In this document: piece by piece, positions 28,583 to 36,873 of the stretch | How the letters are laid out: each line of letters begins with the position of its first letter | Position numbering within the stretch: position 1 is the first letter of the stretch | Source: Azonexus sp. | GTDB taxonomy: Bacteria > Pseudomonadota > Gammaproteobacteria > Burkholderiales > Rhodocyclaceae | Length of the DNA stretch: 64,000 bases | Assembly (NCBI RefSeq): GCF_023150235.1 | Contig: NZ_JAKLLH010000002.1 | Location: forward strand, 150,676-214,675 | Direction: 5' to 3' | Program-made: the position numbers and the translations under genes | The notes under the pieces: model-generated | What the model was told of the DNA's origin: nothing | Databases searched by the model: none | What the model saw: only the letters and a program-made list of their open reading frames with translations

Positions 28583-28729
28583 CTACTTCTTCGGCTGCGG
28601 CGGAGGCGTAAGTGGCGCCATTGGCCTGACCCCGCTTGGTGGTGGATTAACGTTTGCTTGCTCCCTACGCCCCGGAGCAGTTGGGAAAATTTTCGGTTGC
28701 GGTGGCTGAAATTTTGGAGGGTTCGCCAT
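28583..28729 (-). CDS. Proline-rich 48-residue peptide, unknown function
   Basis: A short open frame starting with ATG at 28729 and preceded by GGAG at a normal distance (GGAGTAATGAC-ATG). The product begins MANPPKFQPPQPKIFPTAPG and ends TPPPQPKK, with 17 prolines and no hydrophobic segment. It lies four bases after the stop of the membrane protein gene and 84 bases before the nuclease-like gene, all in the same direction. The good ribosome site, clean proline-rich composition and placement favour a true small gene. An overlapping frame beginning MTWRTLQ has an arginine/serine-rich product and is less likely. Confidence 0.5.
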   Translation of the reverse strand: MANPPKFQPPQPKIFPTAPGRREQANVNPPPSGVRPMAPLTPPPQPKK

Positions 28730-28733
28730 GTCA

Positions 28734-29333
28734 TTACTCCTTCGATTGGTCAATAAACTCTACCCACTTAACATCCTTTGTATTGATAAGCAGACCTTCA
28801 ATGCCGCTTAAGAGCTGGTGTTCACCCGACTCGGACAGCCAACCAGGCTGAACGATAAAGAAGTGGCCCTTCTCTGGCTCCGATGGCCAAACCTGCGGGT
28901 AGCCGGAAAGGCGACGCTCGTCGGCAAGATGAAGAACGACGTGACCTTGGCGTTCAGAAAGTACGCCATGCCATTCAGATGGATGCGACGCCCTAGTTGT
29001 AAAACCTTTTGCTCGTATCCACCTGTGAAACGAATCCTTGTTCGTTAGGTATGCCAAAGAGGTGCCAACAAAAACAGCAATAAACGCCAATGCAATAGTT
29101 TCCGCTCCACTGTCCCACGGACGGATAGGAATCCGCGTTCCGATCAGCTCAAGCGACCAACGGGCAATGGGAAGAACCGCCTGTACCAAGAACGTAAAGA
29201 TCAGTGCCTGAATCACTCGCTCAAATTGTGACGGCTTCACATGCGAAGTAAGGCCATAAAACACCCATGCCGCTAGCAAGCCCGGCAGCAAATACTGCAA
29301 GAGAGCGGTTGTTTCCTTGGATAGTTCGGGCAT
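28734..29333 (-). CDS. Accessory membrane protein with cytoplasmic C-terminal domain (DUF6338-like)
   Basis: A 199-residue protein. Two hydrophobic helices near the N-terminus (about 10-30 and 38-62) and a third at about 79-95 are followed by a soluble domain of about 100 residues with beta-rich patterns (WHGVLSERQGHVVLHLADER, KGHFFIVQPGW). The layout resembles proteins annotated as DUF6338, but the match is from memory and weak. Lower GC than its neighbours and its place at the head of a three-gene minus-strand group suggest horizontally acquired cargo. No function can be given. Confidence 0.5.
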   Translation of the reverse strand: MPELSKETTALLQYLLPGLLAAWVFYGLTSHVKPSQFERVIQALIFTFLVQAVLPIARWSLELIGTRIPIRPWDSGAETIALAFIAVFVGTSLAYLTNKDSFHRWIRAKGFTTRASHPSEWHGVLSERQGHVVLHLADERRLSGYPQVWPSEPEKGHFFIVQPGWLSESGEHQLLSGIEGLLINTKDVKWVEFIDQSKE

Positions 29334-29640
29334 AGCTGTAGTTCGCTACAGTGAAGTAGGCGTCAATCTTGCAGGGGTTTTCGCCTGCGTGAAATTCATA
29401 TTGCTGCGTTGCATACCTGTAATCCCCCTTGCCATCTTGCTCTTCGTGATTGCGCTGTACGGATGAACAACACTAAATATTCGGCCAAACCCTACAAGCC
29501 AAAAAACGTGCCAATGGAATTATACAGATGTCTTCAGGTGCCTTGAGCAGCGGCCACTTCAGGACAATTCCTGCCGACAAGCCACAGTCAGGCAGCCCCT
29601 AGCCGCAGGCCCAAGCACCACCCCACCAAAGCACAGGCGT
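29334..29640. other. AT-richer gap without a supported gene
   Basis: This stretch between the accessory genes and the ybiT region has lower GC than the rest of the window. It contains one possible 25-residue hydrophobic frame (29389-29466, plus strand, GTG start) and no recognisable RNA or repeat. The low composition continues that of the three accessory genes, so the acquired segment probably extends to about 29,580. Confidence 0.5.
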
Positions 29641-29674
29641 GAAAAAGCCGAAAGCTTTCGCCTTCGGCTTTTTC
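29641..29674. terminator. Bidirectional terminator downstream of ybiT
   Basis: Twelve-bp stem GAAAAAGCCGAA/TTCGGCTTTTTC around a ten-base loop, giving a T run on both strands. It lies 35 bases beyond the ybiT stop codon (minus strand). The right arm runs into CACGGTCAACG, a degenerate half of the dispersed palindrome. Confidence 0.85.
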
Positions 29675-29708
29675 ACGGTCAACGCCCGGAAACGGGCAAA
29701 AACCAGTT

Positions 29709-31331
29709 TTACTCGACGCCTTGCGAGGCGAGGTAGTCTTCGTAGCCGCCGAGGTAGTCGACGATGCTGCCGTCGCCGCGTACTTCGAGGACGCGGGTCG
29801 CCAGCGAGGAGACGAATTCGCGGTCGTGCGAGACGAAGATCAGGGTGCCGGGGAATTTTTCCAGGCCGCTGTTGAGGGCTTCGATCGATTCCATGTCGAG
29901 GTGGTTGGTCGGTTCGTCCATCACCAGCACGTTCGGCTTTTGTAGCATCAGCTTGCCGAAGAGCATGCGGCCTTGTTCGCCGCCGGAGATGACGTTGACC
30001 GGCTTTTTCTGTTCGTCGCCGGAGAAGAGCAGGCGGCCGAGGGTGCCACGGATCAGGGTTTCCAGGTCGCCGCCTTCTTCGACCGAGGCGCGGGCGTAGC
30101 CGATGATCCAGTCGGTGAGGCTTTCGCCGTTGGCGAATTCGGCGCTGTGGTCCTGCGCGTAGTAGCCGGGCTTGGCCTTTTCGGCCCATTTGAGGCTGCC
30201 GAACTGCGGCTGCAGTTCGCCCATCAGCAGCTTGAGGAAGGTGGTTTTACCGACGCCGTTTTCACCGATCACGGCGATGCGCTCGCCGCCGTTGATGGTC
30301 AGGGTCAGGTTGTTGAAGATCTTGCGCTCGCTGCCTTCGTAGGCGAAGGAGAGGTTTTCGATCTCGACCGCCTGGCGGTGCAGCTTCTGCTTGTCGTCGT
30401 GCTCGAAGCGGATCCACGGGTACTGGCGCGACGAGGGTTTGACGTCTTCCGGCTTGAGTTTGTCGATCAGCTTGAGACGGCTGGTCGCCTGCTTGGCCTT
30501 GGAGGCGTTGGCCGAGAAGCGGCGGACGAAGGTCTGCAGTTCGGCGATCCGTTCCTTGGCCTTGGCGTTGGCGTTCTGCTGGCGCTCGCGGGCCTGCTGC
30601 GCGGCTTCCATGAAGTCGTCGTAGTTGCCGGCGTAGGTGGTGATCTTGCCGTAGTCCAGGTCGGCCATGTGGGTGCACACCTGGTTCAGGAAGTGGCGGT
30701 CGTGCGAGATGATGATCATCGTCGAGTCACGGCCGTTCAACACGTCTTCCAGCCAGCGGATGGTGTTGATGTCGAGGTTGTTGGTCGGTTCGTCGAGGAG
30801 CAGGATGTCCGGGTTGGCGAACAGCGCCTGGCAGAGCAGCACGCGCAGCTTCCAGCCGGGGGCGACTTCGCTCATCGGGCCGTTGTGCTGCGAGGTCGGG
30901 ATGCCGACGCCGAGCAGCAGTTCGCCGGCGCGCGATTCGGCGGTGTAGCCGTCGTATTCGCCGACCTTGCCTTCGAGTTCGGCGGCGCGCATGTAGTCGT
31001 CTTCGCTCGCTTCCGGGTTGGCGTAGATCGCGTCGCGTTCCTGGATCGCCGCCCACAGTTCCTCGTGGCCCATCATCACCACGTCGAGCACGCGCATGTC
31101 TTCGTAGGCGAACTGGTCCTGCTTGAGGTAGGCCATGCGCTCATGGACGTCCTTGGAAACGTTGCCGGCCGACGGTTCGAGCGCGCCGCAGAGGATCTTC
31201 ATGAAGGTGGATTTGCCGGCGCCGTTGGCCCCGATCAGGCCGTAGCGATAGCCTTCGCCGAACTTGACGTTGACGTTCTCGAACAGGGGCTTGACCCCGA
31301 ATTGCATGGTAATGTTGGCGGCGACGAGCAC
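29709..31331 (-). CDS. ybiT: ABC-F family ATPase YbiT
   Basis: A 540-residue ABC-F protein with two ATPase domains and no membrane part. Domain 1: Walker [11 protein letters not shown], signature in [19 protein letters not shown], Walker [13 protein letters not shown]. The interdomain linker (about 245-320) contains [15 protein letters not shown]. Domain 2: [34 protein letters not shown]. The order of motifs and segments such as [19 protein letters not shown] match YbiT rather than EttA or Uup. ABC-F proteins bind the ribosome E site and relieve stalls. A GTG start at 31331 gives the family N-terminus [13 protein letters not shown]. coli YbiT has 530 residues. Confidence 0.93.
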   Translation of the reverse strand: MLVAANITMQFGVKPLFENVNVKFGEGYRYGLIGANGAGKSTFMKILCGALEPSAGNVSKDVHERMAYLKQDQFAYEDMRVLDVVMMGHEELWAAIQERDAIYANPEASEDDYMRAAELEGKVGEYDGYTAESRAGELLLGVGIPTSQHNGPMSEVAPGWKLRVLLCQALFANPDILLLDEPTNNLDINTIRWLEDVLNGRDSTMIIISHDRHFLNQVCTHMADLDYGKITTYAGNYDDFMEAAQQARERQQNANAKAKERIAELQTFVRRFSANASKAKQATSRLKLIDKLKPEDVKPSSRQYPWIRFEHDDKQKLHRQAVEIENLSFAYEGSERKIFNNLTLTINGGERIAVIGENGVGKTTFLKLLMGELQPQFGSLKWAEKAKPGYYAQDHSAEFANGESLTDWIIGYARASVEEGGDLETLIRGTLGRLLFSGDEQKKPVNVISGGEQGRMLFGKLMLQKPNVLVMDEPTNHLDMESIEALNSGLEKFPGTLIFVSHDREFVSSLATRVLEVRGDGSIVDYLGGYEDYLASQGVE

Positions 31332-31388
31332 GGTGTTTCCGATCTCTGAAATAAACGCAAAATAGTCGGCAATTTTACCTGCTTTCGC

Positions 31389-31398
31389 CGGTCGACCG
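31389..31398. repeat. Palindrome copy between ybiT and gshA
   Basis: CGGTCGACCG, followed by TGGG, in the 159-base region between divergent ybiT and gshA. The core is intact but the outer A/T arms are not. Confidence 0.75.
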
Positions 31399-31490
31399 TG
31401 GGCATTGAAGCTGGCGCTTTCATCCCCATATAAGAAAGCCCGCTGTAAGATGCTTTCCGACTTCTTTCCGCCGCAAGGCAAGGCTGATTC

Positions 31491-32777
31491 ATGGTTCCAC
31501 ATCTCACCACCGCGCTGAGCGGTCCCCTGCTCGAACTCGAACGCCGTTTTCTCGCGGCCAGCCCGCAGATCGAGCACTGGTTGCGCGGCCAGTGGCTGGA
31601 ACACACGCCCCCCTTCTACTCCTCGGTCGATCTGCGCAATTCCGGCTTCAAGCTGGCGCCGGTCGATACCAACCTGTTTCCTGGCGGCTTCAACAACCTG
31701 AATCCGGCCTTCCTGCCCTTGTGCGTGCAGGCGGCGATGAGCGCGATTGAAAAATTCTGCCCGGAAGCGCGCAGCCTGCTGCTGATCCCGGAAAACCACA
31801 CGCGTAACGCCTTTTACCTGCAAAACGTTGCCCAGATCGCCGCCATCCTGACCCAGACCGGGCTCAACGTGCGCATCGGTAGCCTGATCCCCGACCTGCA
31901 GGCGCCGCTCACGGTCGACCTGCCGAATGGCCAGAATTTGTTGCTCGAACCGCTGGTGCGCAAGGGCAACCGGATCGGCGTCGCCGGCTTCGAGCCCTGC
32001 GCGATCCTGCTCAACAACGACTTGTCGGCCGGCATCCCGGCCATCCTGCAGGGGCTGGACGAACAGTTCGTGCTGCCGCCGGTGCATGCTGGCTGGGCGG
32101 TGCGCCGCAAGTCCAACCACTTCGCCGCCTACGACGAGGTCGCCAACACCTTTGCCAAGGAGATCGGGATTGATCCGTGGCGGATCAATCCGGCCTTCTC
32201 GGTCTGCCGCTCGATCAATTTCCACGAGCGCCAGGGCGAGGAATGCCTGGCCGCCAACGTCGCCGCCGTGCTCGACATCGTGCGCGAGAAGTACAAGGAA
32301 TACGGCATCAACGAGACGCCCTACGTGGTGGTCAAGGCCGATGCCGGCACCTACGGCATGGGGGTGATGACGGTGCGCGACGCCGACGAGGTGATCGCCT
32401 TGAACCGCAAGCAGCGCAACAAGATGAGCGTGGTCAAGGAAGGCCTGGAAGTCTCCGAGGTGATCATCCAGGAAGGCGTACATTCCTTCGAAACGGTCAA
32501 TGAAGGCGTCGCCGAGCCGGTGGTGTACATGATCGACCGCTACGTCGTCGGCGGTTTCTACCGCGTGCATAGCGGCCGGGGCAAGGACGAAAACCTCAAC
32601 GCGCCGGGGATGCACTTCGAGCCGCTGGCCTTCGAAACCGGCTGCAACCTGCCCGACTACCGCTGCGGCAACCCCGATTCGCCGCCCAACCGCTTCTATG
32701 CCTACGGCGTCGTCGGCCGCCTGGCCTGCCTCGCCGCCGCGCTGGAGCTGGAACGGACGGCGCCGGACGCAGTCTGA
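31491..32777 (+). CDS. gshA: Glutamate-cysteine ligase, PF08886 type
   Basis: A 428-residue ligase of the GshA family found in beta- and some gammaproteobacteria, unrelated in sequence to E. coli GshA. Recognisable stretches include [20 protein letters not shown], an ATP-grasp-like region [17 protein letters not shown] (about 283-299), and [13 protein letters not shown]. It makes gamma-glutamylcysteine from glutamate, cysteine and ATP, the first step of glutathione synthesis. The gene is six bases upstream of gshB, so both steps are in one operon with apbE. The start ATG at 31491 is preceded by AAGG. Confidence 0.93.
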   Translation: MVPHLTTALSGPLLELERRFLAASPQIEHWLRGQWLEHTPPFYSSVDLRNSGFKLAPVDTNLFPGGFNNLNPAFLPLCVQAAMSAIEKFCPEARSLLLIPENHTRNAFYLQNVAQIAAILTQTGLNVRIGSLIPDLQAPLTVDLPNGQNLLLEPLVRKGNRIGVAGFEPCAILLNNDLSAGIPAILQGLDEQFVLPPVHAGWAVRRKSNHFAAYDEVANTFAKEIGIDPWRINPAFSVCRSINFHERQGEECLAANVAAVLDIVREKYKEYGINETPYVVVKADAGTYGMGVMTVRDADEVIALNRKQRNKMSVVKEGLEVSEVIIQEGVHSFETVNEGVAEPVVYMIDRYVVGGFYRVHSGRGKDENLNAPGMHFEPLAFETGCNLPDYRCGNPDSPPNRFYAYGVVGRLACLAAALELERTAPDAV

Positions 32778-32783
32778 GCGGGC

Positions 32784-33803
32784 ATGGGACAACAGCTACA
32801 TTTCGAGAAACACCTGCTCGGCGGACGCAGCCAGACCCTCAAGTTCGCCTTCGTGATCGACCCCCTGCACAGCCTCAAGCCGTGGAAGGATTCGACCATT
32901 GCGATGATGCGCGCGACCGAGAAGCACGGCCACGAGGTCTTCGCCATCGAGGCCCACACCCTCGGCTGGCGGCGCCCCGAGCCTGGCCAGAGCGGCGGCG
33001 TGTTCGGCCTGGCGATGCATCTGCACCCGCGCCCTGACGATCACGACTGGTATCGCGAAACCGGCCGCGACTGGCTGCTGCTGAATTCCTTCGACGTCGT
33101 GATCATGCGCAAGGACCCGCCCTTCGACGCCGAATACCTGGCCGCGACCTGGCTGCTCGAACGCGCCGAAGCCGAAGGCGTGCGCGTCTTCAACCGACCG
33201 CGGGCGCTGCGCGAGCATTCGGAAAAACTGGCGATCATGGAGTTCGCCGACTTCATCCCACCCACCCTGGTCGCCCGCGACATCGCCCAGTTGCAGCACT
33301 TCATTGACGAAGAACACGACGTGATCGTCAAGCCGCTCGACGGGATGGGCGGCAGCCAGATTTTTCGCATCCAGAAAAATGACCCGAACCGCAACGTGAT
33401 CCTCGAAACGATGACCCGCCTGGGCCGCCGCACGATCATGGCGCAACGCTACCTGCCCGAGATCGCGCAGGGCGACAAACGCATCCTGCTGATCGGCGGC
33501 AAACCGGTGCCGTATTGCCTGGCGCGCATTCCCAAGGTCGGCGAGACGCGCGGCAACCTCGCCGTCGGCGGTGTCGGCGTTGCCCAGGACCTGTCGCCCA
33601 ACGACCGCCAGATCGCCGAACACCTCGGCCCGATCCTGGCCAAGCGCGGGCTGCTGCTGGTCGGGCTCGACGTGATCGGCAATCAGCTCACCGAAATCAA
33701 CGTCACCAGCCCGACCTGCATGGTCGAGATCAAGCAGCAAACCGCCTTCGACGCCGCCGGCGCCTTCATCACCACCATCGAACACCTATGCGGCGTTTAT
33801 TGA
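32784..33803 (+). CDS. gshB: Glutathione synthetase
   Basis: A 339-residue ATP-grasp enzyme that joins glycine to gamma-glutamylcysteine. N-terminal substrate domain with [20 protein letters not shown] (about 20-39) and the ATP-grasp core with [16 protein letters not shown], plus [17 protein letters not shown] and [10 protein letters not shown] (metal and nucleotide ligands). It is slightly longer than E. coli GshB (316), mainly at the N-terminus. It follows gshA by six bases and overlaps the following apbE-like gene by 16 bases. Confidence 0.96.
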   Translation: MGQQLHFEKHLLGGRSQTLKFAFVIDPLHSLKPWKDSTIAMMRATEKHGHEVFAIEAHTLGWRRPEPGQSGGVFGLAMHLHPRPDDHDWYRETGRDWLLLNSFDVVIMRKDPPFDAEYLAATWLLERAEAEGVRVFNRPRALREHSEKLAIMEFADFIPPTLVARDIAQLQHFIDEEHDVIVKPLDGMGGSQIFRIQKNDPNRNVILETMTRLGRRTIMAQRYLPEIAQGDKRILLIGGKPVPYCLARIPKVGETRGNLAVGGVGVAQDLSPNDRQIAEHLGPILAKRGLLLVGLDVIGNQLTEINVTSPTCMVEIKQQTAFDAAGAFITTIEHLCGVY

Positions 33804-34843
33804 GTGCCGGGCTGCTGCTCGGCACGCTATTGCTCACCGCCTGCCATCCGACGCCGCTGCAGGAACAGCAGGCCTATGTTTTCGGCACCCGCGTCGAAGT
33901 CGTCGTGGTCGGCAGCGAAGCCGAGCGTGCGCGCAGCGCCATCGCCGCCGTGCTCCGCGAATTCGACCGCCTGCACCAGAACTACCATGCCTGGCAGCCA
34001 TCGCAGCTGAGCGCACTGAATTCGGCACTGGCGGCCGGTCGATCGTGGCCAGTCGAGCCCGAGCTGGCAGCGCTGATCCGCGACGCGCAGCAACTCACCG
34101 CCCAGGGCGAAGGCCTGTTCGACCCCGGGATCGGCCGGCTGATTGCGCTGTGGGGCTTCCAGTCCGAGGAATTCAAGGCGCAGCTGCCCGACCCCGCCGC
34201 GCTCGCCGCCTGGCAGCGCGAACGGCCGGGGATCGCCGACCTCCAGCTCGGCCCCGATGGCCGGGCGAGCAGCCGCAAGCGTCTGCTCGCGCTCGACTTC
34301 GGCGGCTACCTGAAGGGTGTCGCCCTCGACCGCGCCGCCGCAATCCTGCGCGAACAAGGGATCAAGGACGCGCTGATCAACATCGGCGGCAATGTCATCG
34401 CGCTCGGCAGCAAGGACGGCCGCCCCTGGCGCGTCGGCATCCAGCACCCGCGCCAGCCGGGACCACTGGCGACGCTGGAACTGCATGACGGCGAAGCGAT
34501 CGGCACCTCGGGCGACTACCAGCGCTTCTTCGAACTCGCCGGCAAGCGCTACTCGCACCTGCTCGACCCGCGCAGCGGCCAGCCGGTCGAGCACACCCAG
34601 GCGGTGACCGTGGTGATTCCCGGCGGGCAGGGCGGGCGCGGCGCTGGCACGCTGTCGGACGCAAGCTCGAAGCCGATTTTCGTCGCCGGCCCTGAACGCT
34701 GGCGCGAACTCGCCGGCAAGCTGGGAATTTCGCTGGTTTTGCGCGTCGATCGTGACAACGGCATCGAATTGACGCGAGAATTGCAGCAACGCCTGCACTT
34801 CGTCGGCGATATCAAGGACTTGTCGATCAAGGTCGTGCCATGA
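33788..34843 (+). CDS. ApbE-like FAD:protein FMN transferase lipoprotein
   Basis: A 351-residue protein with a lipoprotein signal (LLLGTLLLTAC, Cys at about 19). The ApbE fold is clear: FGTRVEVVV, AWQPSQLSALNSA, LDFGGYLKGVALDRAAAIL, INIGGNVIALG and EAIGTSGDYQRFFE with SHLLDPRSGQPV. ApbE proteins attach FMN to threonines of Nqr/Rnf and related subunits and hold FAD with Mg2+. Two usual metal-site features differ: the late motif reads LSDASSKPIF, with Lys where DxxST is usual, and GGN replaces GGD. It may be a divergent or specialised member. It starts inside gshB and ends with an ATGA overlap with a tiny membrane protein gene. Confidence 0.82.
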   Translation: MRRLLSAGLLLGTLLLTACHPTPLQEQQAYVFGTRVEVVVVGSEAERARSAIAAVLREFDRLHQNYHAWQPSQLSALNSALAAGRSWPVEPELAALIRDAQQLTAQGEGLFDPGIGRLIALWGFQSEEFKAQLPDPAALAAWQRERPGIADLQLGPDGRASSRKRLLALDFGGYLKGVALDRAAAILREQGIKDALINIGGNVIALGSKDGRPWRVGIQHPRQPGPLATLELHDGEAIGTSGDYQRFFELAGKRYSHLLDPRSGQPVEHTQAVTVVIPGGQGGRGAGTLSDASSKPIFVAGPERWRELAGKLGISLVLRVDRDNGIELTRELQQRLHFVGDIKDLSIKVVP

Positions 34844-35007
34844 GCCCACTCGAACACAGCCAGACTTTCCAGCGCCTGCGCCAGCTGGTCGCCGCCGACC
34901 TCGCCGACGAACGCTGGAAAGCCCGCCAGGCAAGGCGTTTCGGCCTGGCCTTTACCTTGCTGGGCTTGCTTCTGCTGCTGGCGCTTGCCTGGCGACTCCA
35001 GACCTGA
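34840..35007 (+). CDS. Small single-helix membrane protein coupled to apbE
   Basis: A 55-residue product starting MSPLEHSQTFQRLRQL; its ATG overlaps the apbE stop (ATGA). The first 33 residues are charged and likely helical; residues about 34-52 are a leucine-rich membrane helix (LAFTLLGLLLLLALAWRL). The overlap, intact frame and composition indicate a true gene of the gshAB-apbE operon. It is too short for family assignment; an accessory role with the ApbE lipoprotein at the membrane is only a guess. Confidence 0.7.
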   Translation: MSPLEHSQTFQRLRQLVAADLADERWKARQARRFGLAFTLLGLLLLLALAWRLQT

Positions 35008-35049
35008 ATTTGCTGGCGCCATCCTTCTCGTCCGTCGGCCGTGAGGGCC

Positions 35050-35502
35050 TTATTCCGGTTGGCGCGAATCGATGCTCAGGGTGACCGGCCCGTCGTTGAC
35101 CAGCGCCACCTGCATGTCGGCGCCAAAAATCCCCGTGGCTACGGGCCGGCCGAGGCCGCTTTCGAGCCGGCTGACAAAACGCTCGAACAGAGGCTGGGAA
35201 ATGTCGCCGCGAGCAGCTCGATTCCAGGACGGACGGTTGCCTTTCCTGATTGAGGCGTAGAGGGTGAATTGCGATACCGCGAGAATTTCACCGCCCACTT
35301 CCTGCACACTGCGGTTCATGATGCCTTCGGCATCGCAAAACAGGCGCAGGCGCAGGAGTTTGCCCGCCATCCACTCGAGATCGGCTTCCTCGTCGTCGGC
35401 CTCGAACCCGGCGAGCAGGAGCAGCCCGGCAGCGATTTTTCCGCAAATCCGTCCGTCGACCGTGACGGACGCCGCCGTCACCCTTTGTACAATGACCCGC
35501 AT
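35050..35502 (-). CDS. dtd: D-aminoacyl-tRNA deacylase
   Basis: A 150-residue DTD that removes D-amino acids (and glycine mischarged on tRNA-Ala) from tRNA. The active-site motifs are SQFTLYA (about 79-85) and, near the C-terminus, [12 protein letters not shown], the latter supplying the cross-subunit Gly-Pro proofreading pair. Length and start MRVIVQRV are typical. It is convergent with the gshA operon and reads from a start near 35502; a variant of the dispersed GTCGAC inverted repeat (35451-35470) lies within its first codons. Confidence 0.95.
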   Translation of the reverse strand: MRVIVQRVTAASVTVDGRICGKIAAGLLLLAGFEADDEEADLEWMAGKLLRLRLFCDAEGIMNRSVQEVGGEILAVSQFTLYASIRKGNRPSWNRAARGDISQPLFERFVSRLESGLGRPVATGIFGADMQVALVNDGPVTLSIDSRQPE

Positions 35503-35682
35503 TGATCCCCATACCTCAGTTCAGGTGCAGTTTTTGCTGGTGAGCGCAGATTTGCCAATGCCCTGGCGGAGTGTTGCCGAAGGGGCTGTCGGGCGAGTAT
35601 CGGCATCGGTGCCAAAAGCCGAAAATCCGTACCATCCGCGCATTTTTCCGCCTCATCGTAAGACTAACTCCGGTTTGAAACC

Positions 35683-35804
35683 CCGCCCTTCAGGGCGGTG
35701 GGAGCCGACCCCGGCCTGAAGGCCGGGGTTTCAGGCGACCGTTTTGGGAGGGGATGCAAACCCCTTCCCAAACATGTTTGACCGACAGGCATGAATGCCT
35801 GTCG
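35683..35804. repeat. Cluster of four consecutive hairpins
   Basis: Within 122 bases four stem-loops follow each other: CCGCCC/GGGCGG (35683-35698), ACCCCGGCC-TGAA-GGCCGGGGT (35708-35729), TTTGGGAGGGG/CCCCTTCCCAAA (about 35743-35772) and CGACAGGCAT-GA-ATGCCTGTCG (35783-35804). The gap between dtd and the PilZ gene (35503-35850) holds nothing else. The first two resemble subterminal hairpins of IS200/IS605-type elements or REP clusters; no transposase remains. They may also end the PilZ-STAS transcript. Confidence 0.7.
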
Positions 35805-35850
35805 CTAATTTCTTGCTGACTACTCCGTGTCGTGAATTCTACTGCCCTGC

Positions 35851-36525
35851 TCAGGGTGCGGCCGTCGCCAGTTCCCGATTCAGTTTGTCGCAGCGACCGC
35901 AAATCCCGGCGACCGTGAGCAGGGCGCGCACATCGCCGGAGCAGCCGGTCAGGGCCACGCCCCGCGAGACGGCAAGGTCGATGACGCCGATACCGGCACC
36001 GTCGATGCCGTTGCAGCGGCTCAGGTCGATTTTTTTCACCCGGCGTGTCAGGTGCACCAACTGGCGTGCCGTGTCGAAATGCAGCCGCCCATGCACCTGT
36101 GCCTGGCCGTGTTGATCCAGGGAGATGCAGCCGAGATTCCAGTGCGAGCGTAGATGGTCAACCAGCGGCTTGAGGACTGGCGTGCCGCTATCGACGTGCA
36201 AGCCGAGCAGCAGATCGTCGCCATGATAGTGCCGTCGCCGGATGCTGGCCTGCCCGGAGGCAAGGCCAAGTGGCGAGTGAATTTCCCAGGCGATCTCGAC
36301 TTCGTCGTGCAGCGGCAGCTTGGGCGCTTCGCCCAGCAGGCGGGTGCAGAATCCCGACTCGGAAATGTCGAGCAGGACGCCAGCCAGATCGTGGCGGCGG
36401 GCGTTATGGACAACGCTGATGCCGACCTTGAGGCTATCCGGCGGCACCGAGGTGCCGGGAATGCGGTAGCGTGCCTGCTGGCGACGCTCCATGGCCCTTG
36501 TTTCTGCTTCCTGCGTCTTGTACAT
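35851..36525 (-). CDS. PilZ domain protein with C-terminal STAS-like domain
   Basis: A 224-residue soluble protein. The N-terminal PilZ domain (about 12-125) has both cyclic di-GMP binding motifs, RRQQAR at 14-19 (RxxxR) and DISESG at 53-58 (DxSxxG). The C-terminal part (about 140-215) has a STAS/anti-anti-sigma pattern: GRLHFDTARQLVHL, KKIDLSRCNGIDGAGIGVID and GDVRALLTVAGI. The usual phosphorylatable Ser of DSAG is Gly here (IDGAG), as in non-phosphorylated STAS proteins such as MlaB-like ones. So it could pass a c-di-GMP signal to a STAS partner. ATG at 36525 has GGAG eight bases upstream. Monocistronic. Confidence 0.75.
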   Translation of the reverse strand: MYKTQEAETRAMERRQQARYRIPGTSVPPDSLKVGISVVHNARRHDLAGVLLDISESGFCTRLLGEAPKLPLHDEVEIAWEIHSPLGLASGQASIRRRHYHGDDLLLGLHVDSGTPVLKPLVDHLRSHWNLGCISLDQHGQAQVHGRLHFDTARQLVHLTRRVKKIDLSRCNGIDGAGIGVIDLAVSRGVALTGCSGDVRALLTVAGICGRCDKLNRELATAAP

Positions 36526-36691
36526 GATTCGTCTCCGGCACGGGCAATACATAACATCCTGCAGCAACCGGCCTCAATGGCCGGAAAAGATTCACCGATA
36601 ATAAACTAAATGAGTAAATTCGGCATGCCGTCGAGGTCGGAGCCGTGTATTTTCCATCGTGGTGTCGGGCGAAGGGTGGGGCGCGCGCGGA

Positions 36692-36720
36692 CAAAAAAAT
36701 GCCCGCACAAGGCGGGCATA
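36692..36720 (-). terminator. Intrinsic terminator downstream of the phasin gene
   Basis: Eight-bp stem ATGCCCGC/GCGGGCAT with a five-base loop; read on the minus strand it is followed by a run of seven T residues. It lies 154 bases beyond the phasin stop, in a gap (36526-36873) where nothing else was recognised. Confidence 0.85.
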
Positions 36721-36873
36721 AATCCATTCTTGGAAATGGAGGAGACAGAGCGCATTATGCAGCAGGCTCTTGTGCGATGCAGCAATTATTTTGTTGCAGT
36801 CTGTAACGGTCAGTAATCATTGTTGTTGCTGTGCACAATTTTCCTCCGGGGCGGCCGGGGGGCGTGGCGAAAC

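Noticed and set aside
28495-28734. Arginine/serine-rich 79-residue frame on the minus strand
   Set aside because: Overlaps the proline-rich peptide in another frame; the alternative has the better ribosome site and composition.
35683-35804. CRISPR array
   Set aside because: The four hairpins differ in sequence and spacing, so they are not direct repeats with spacers.
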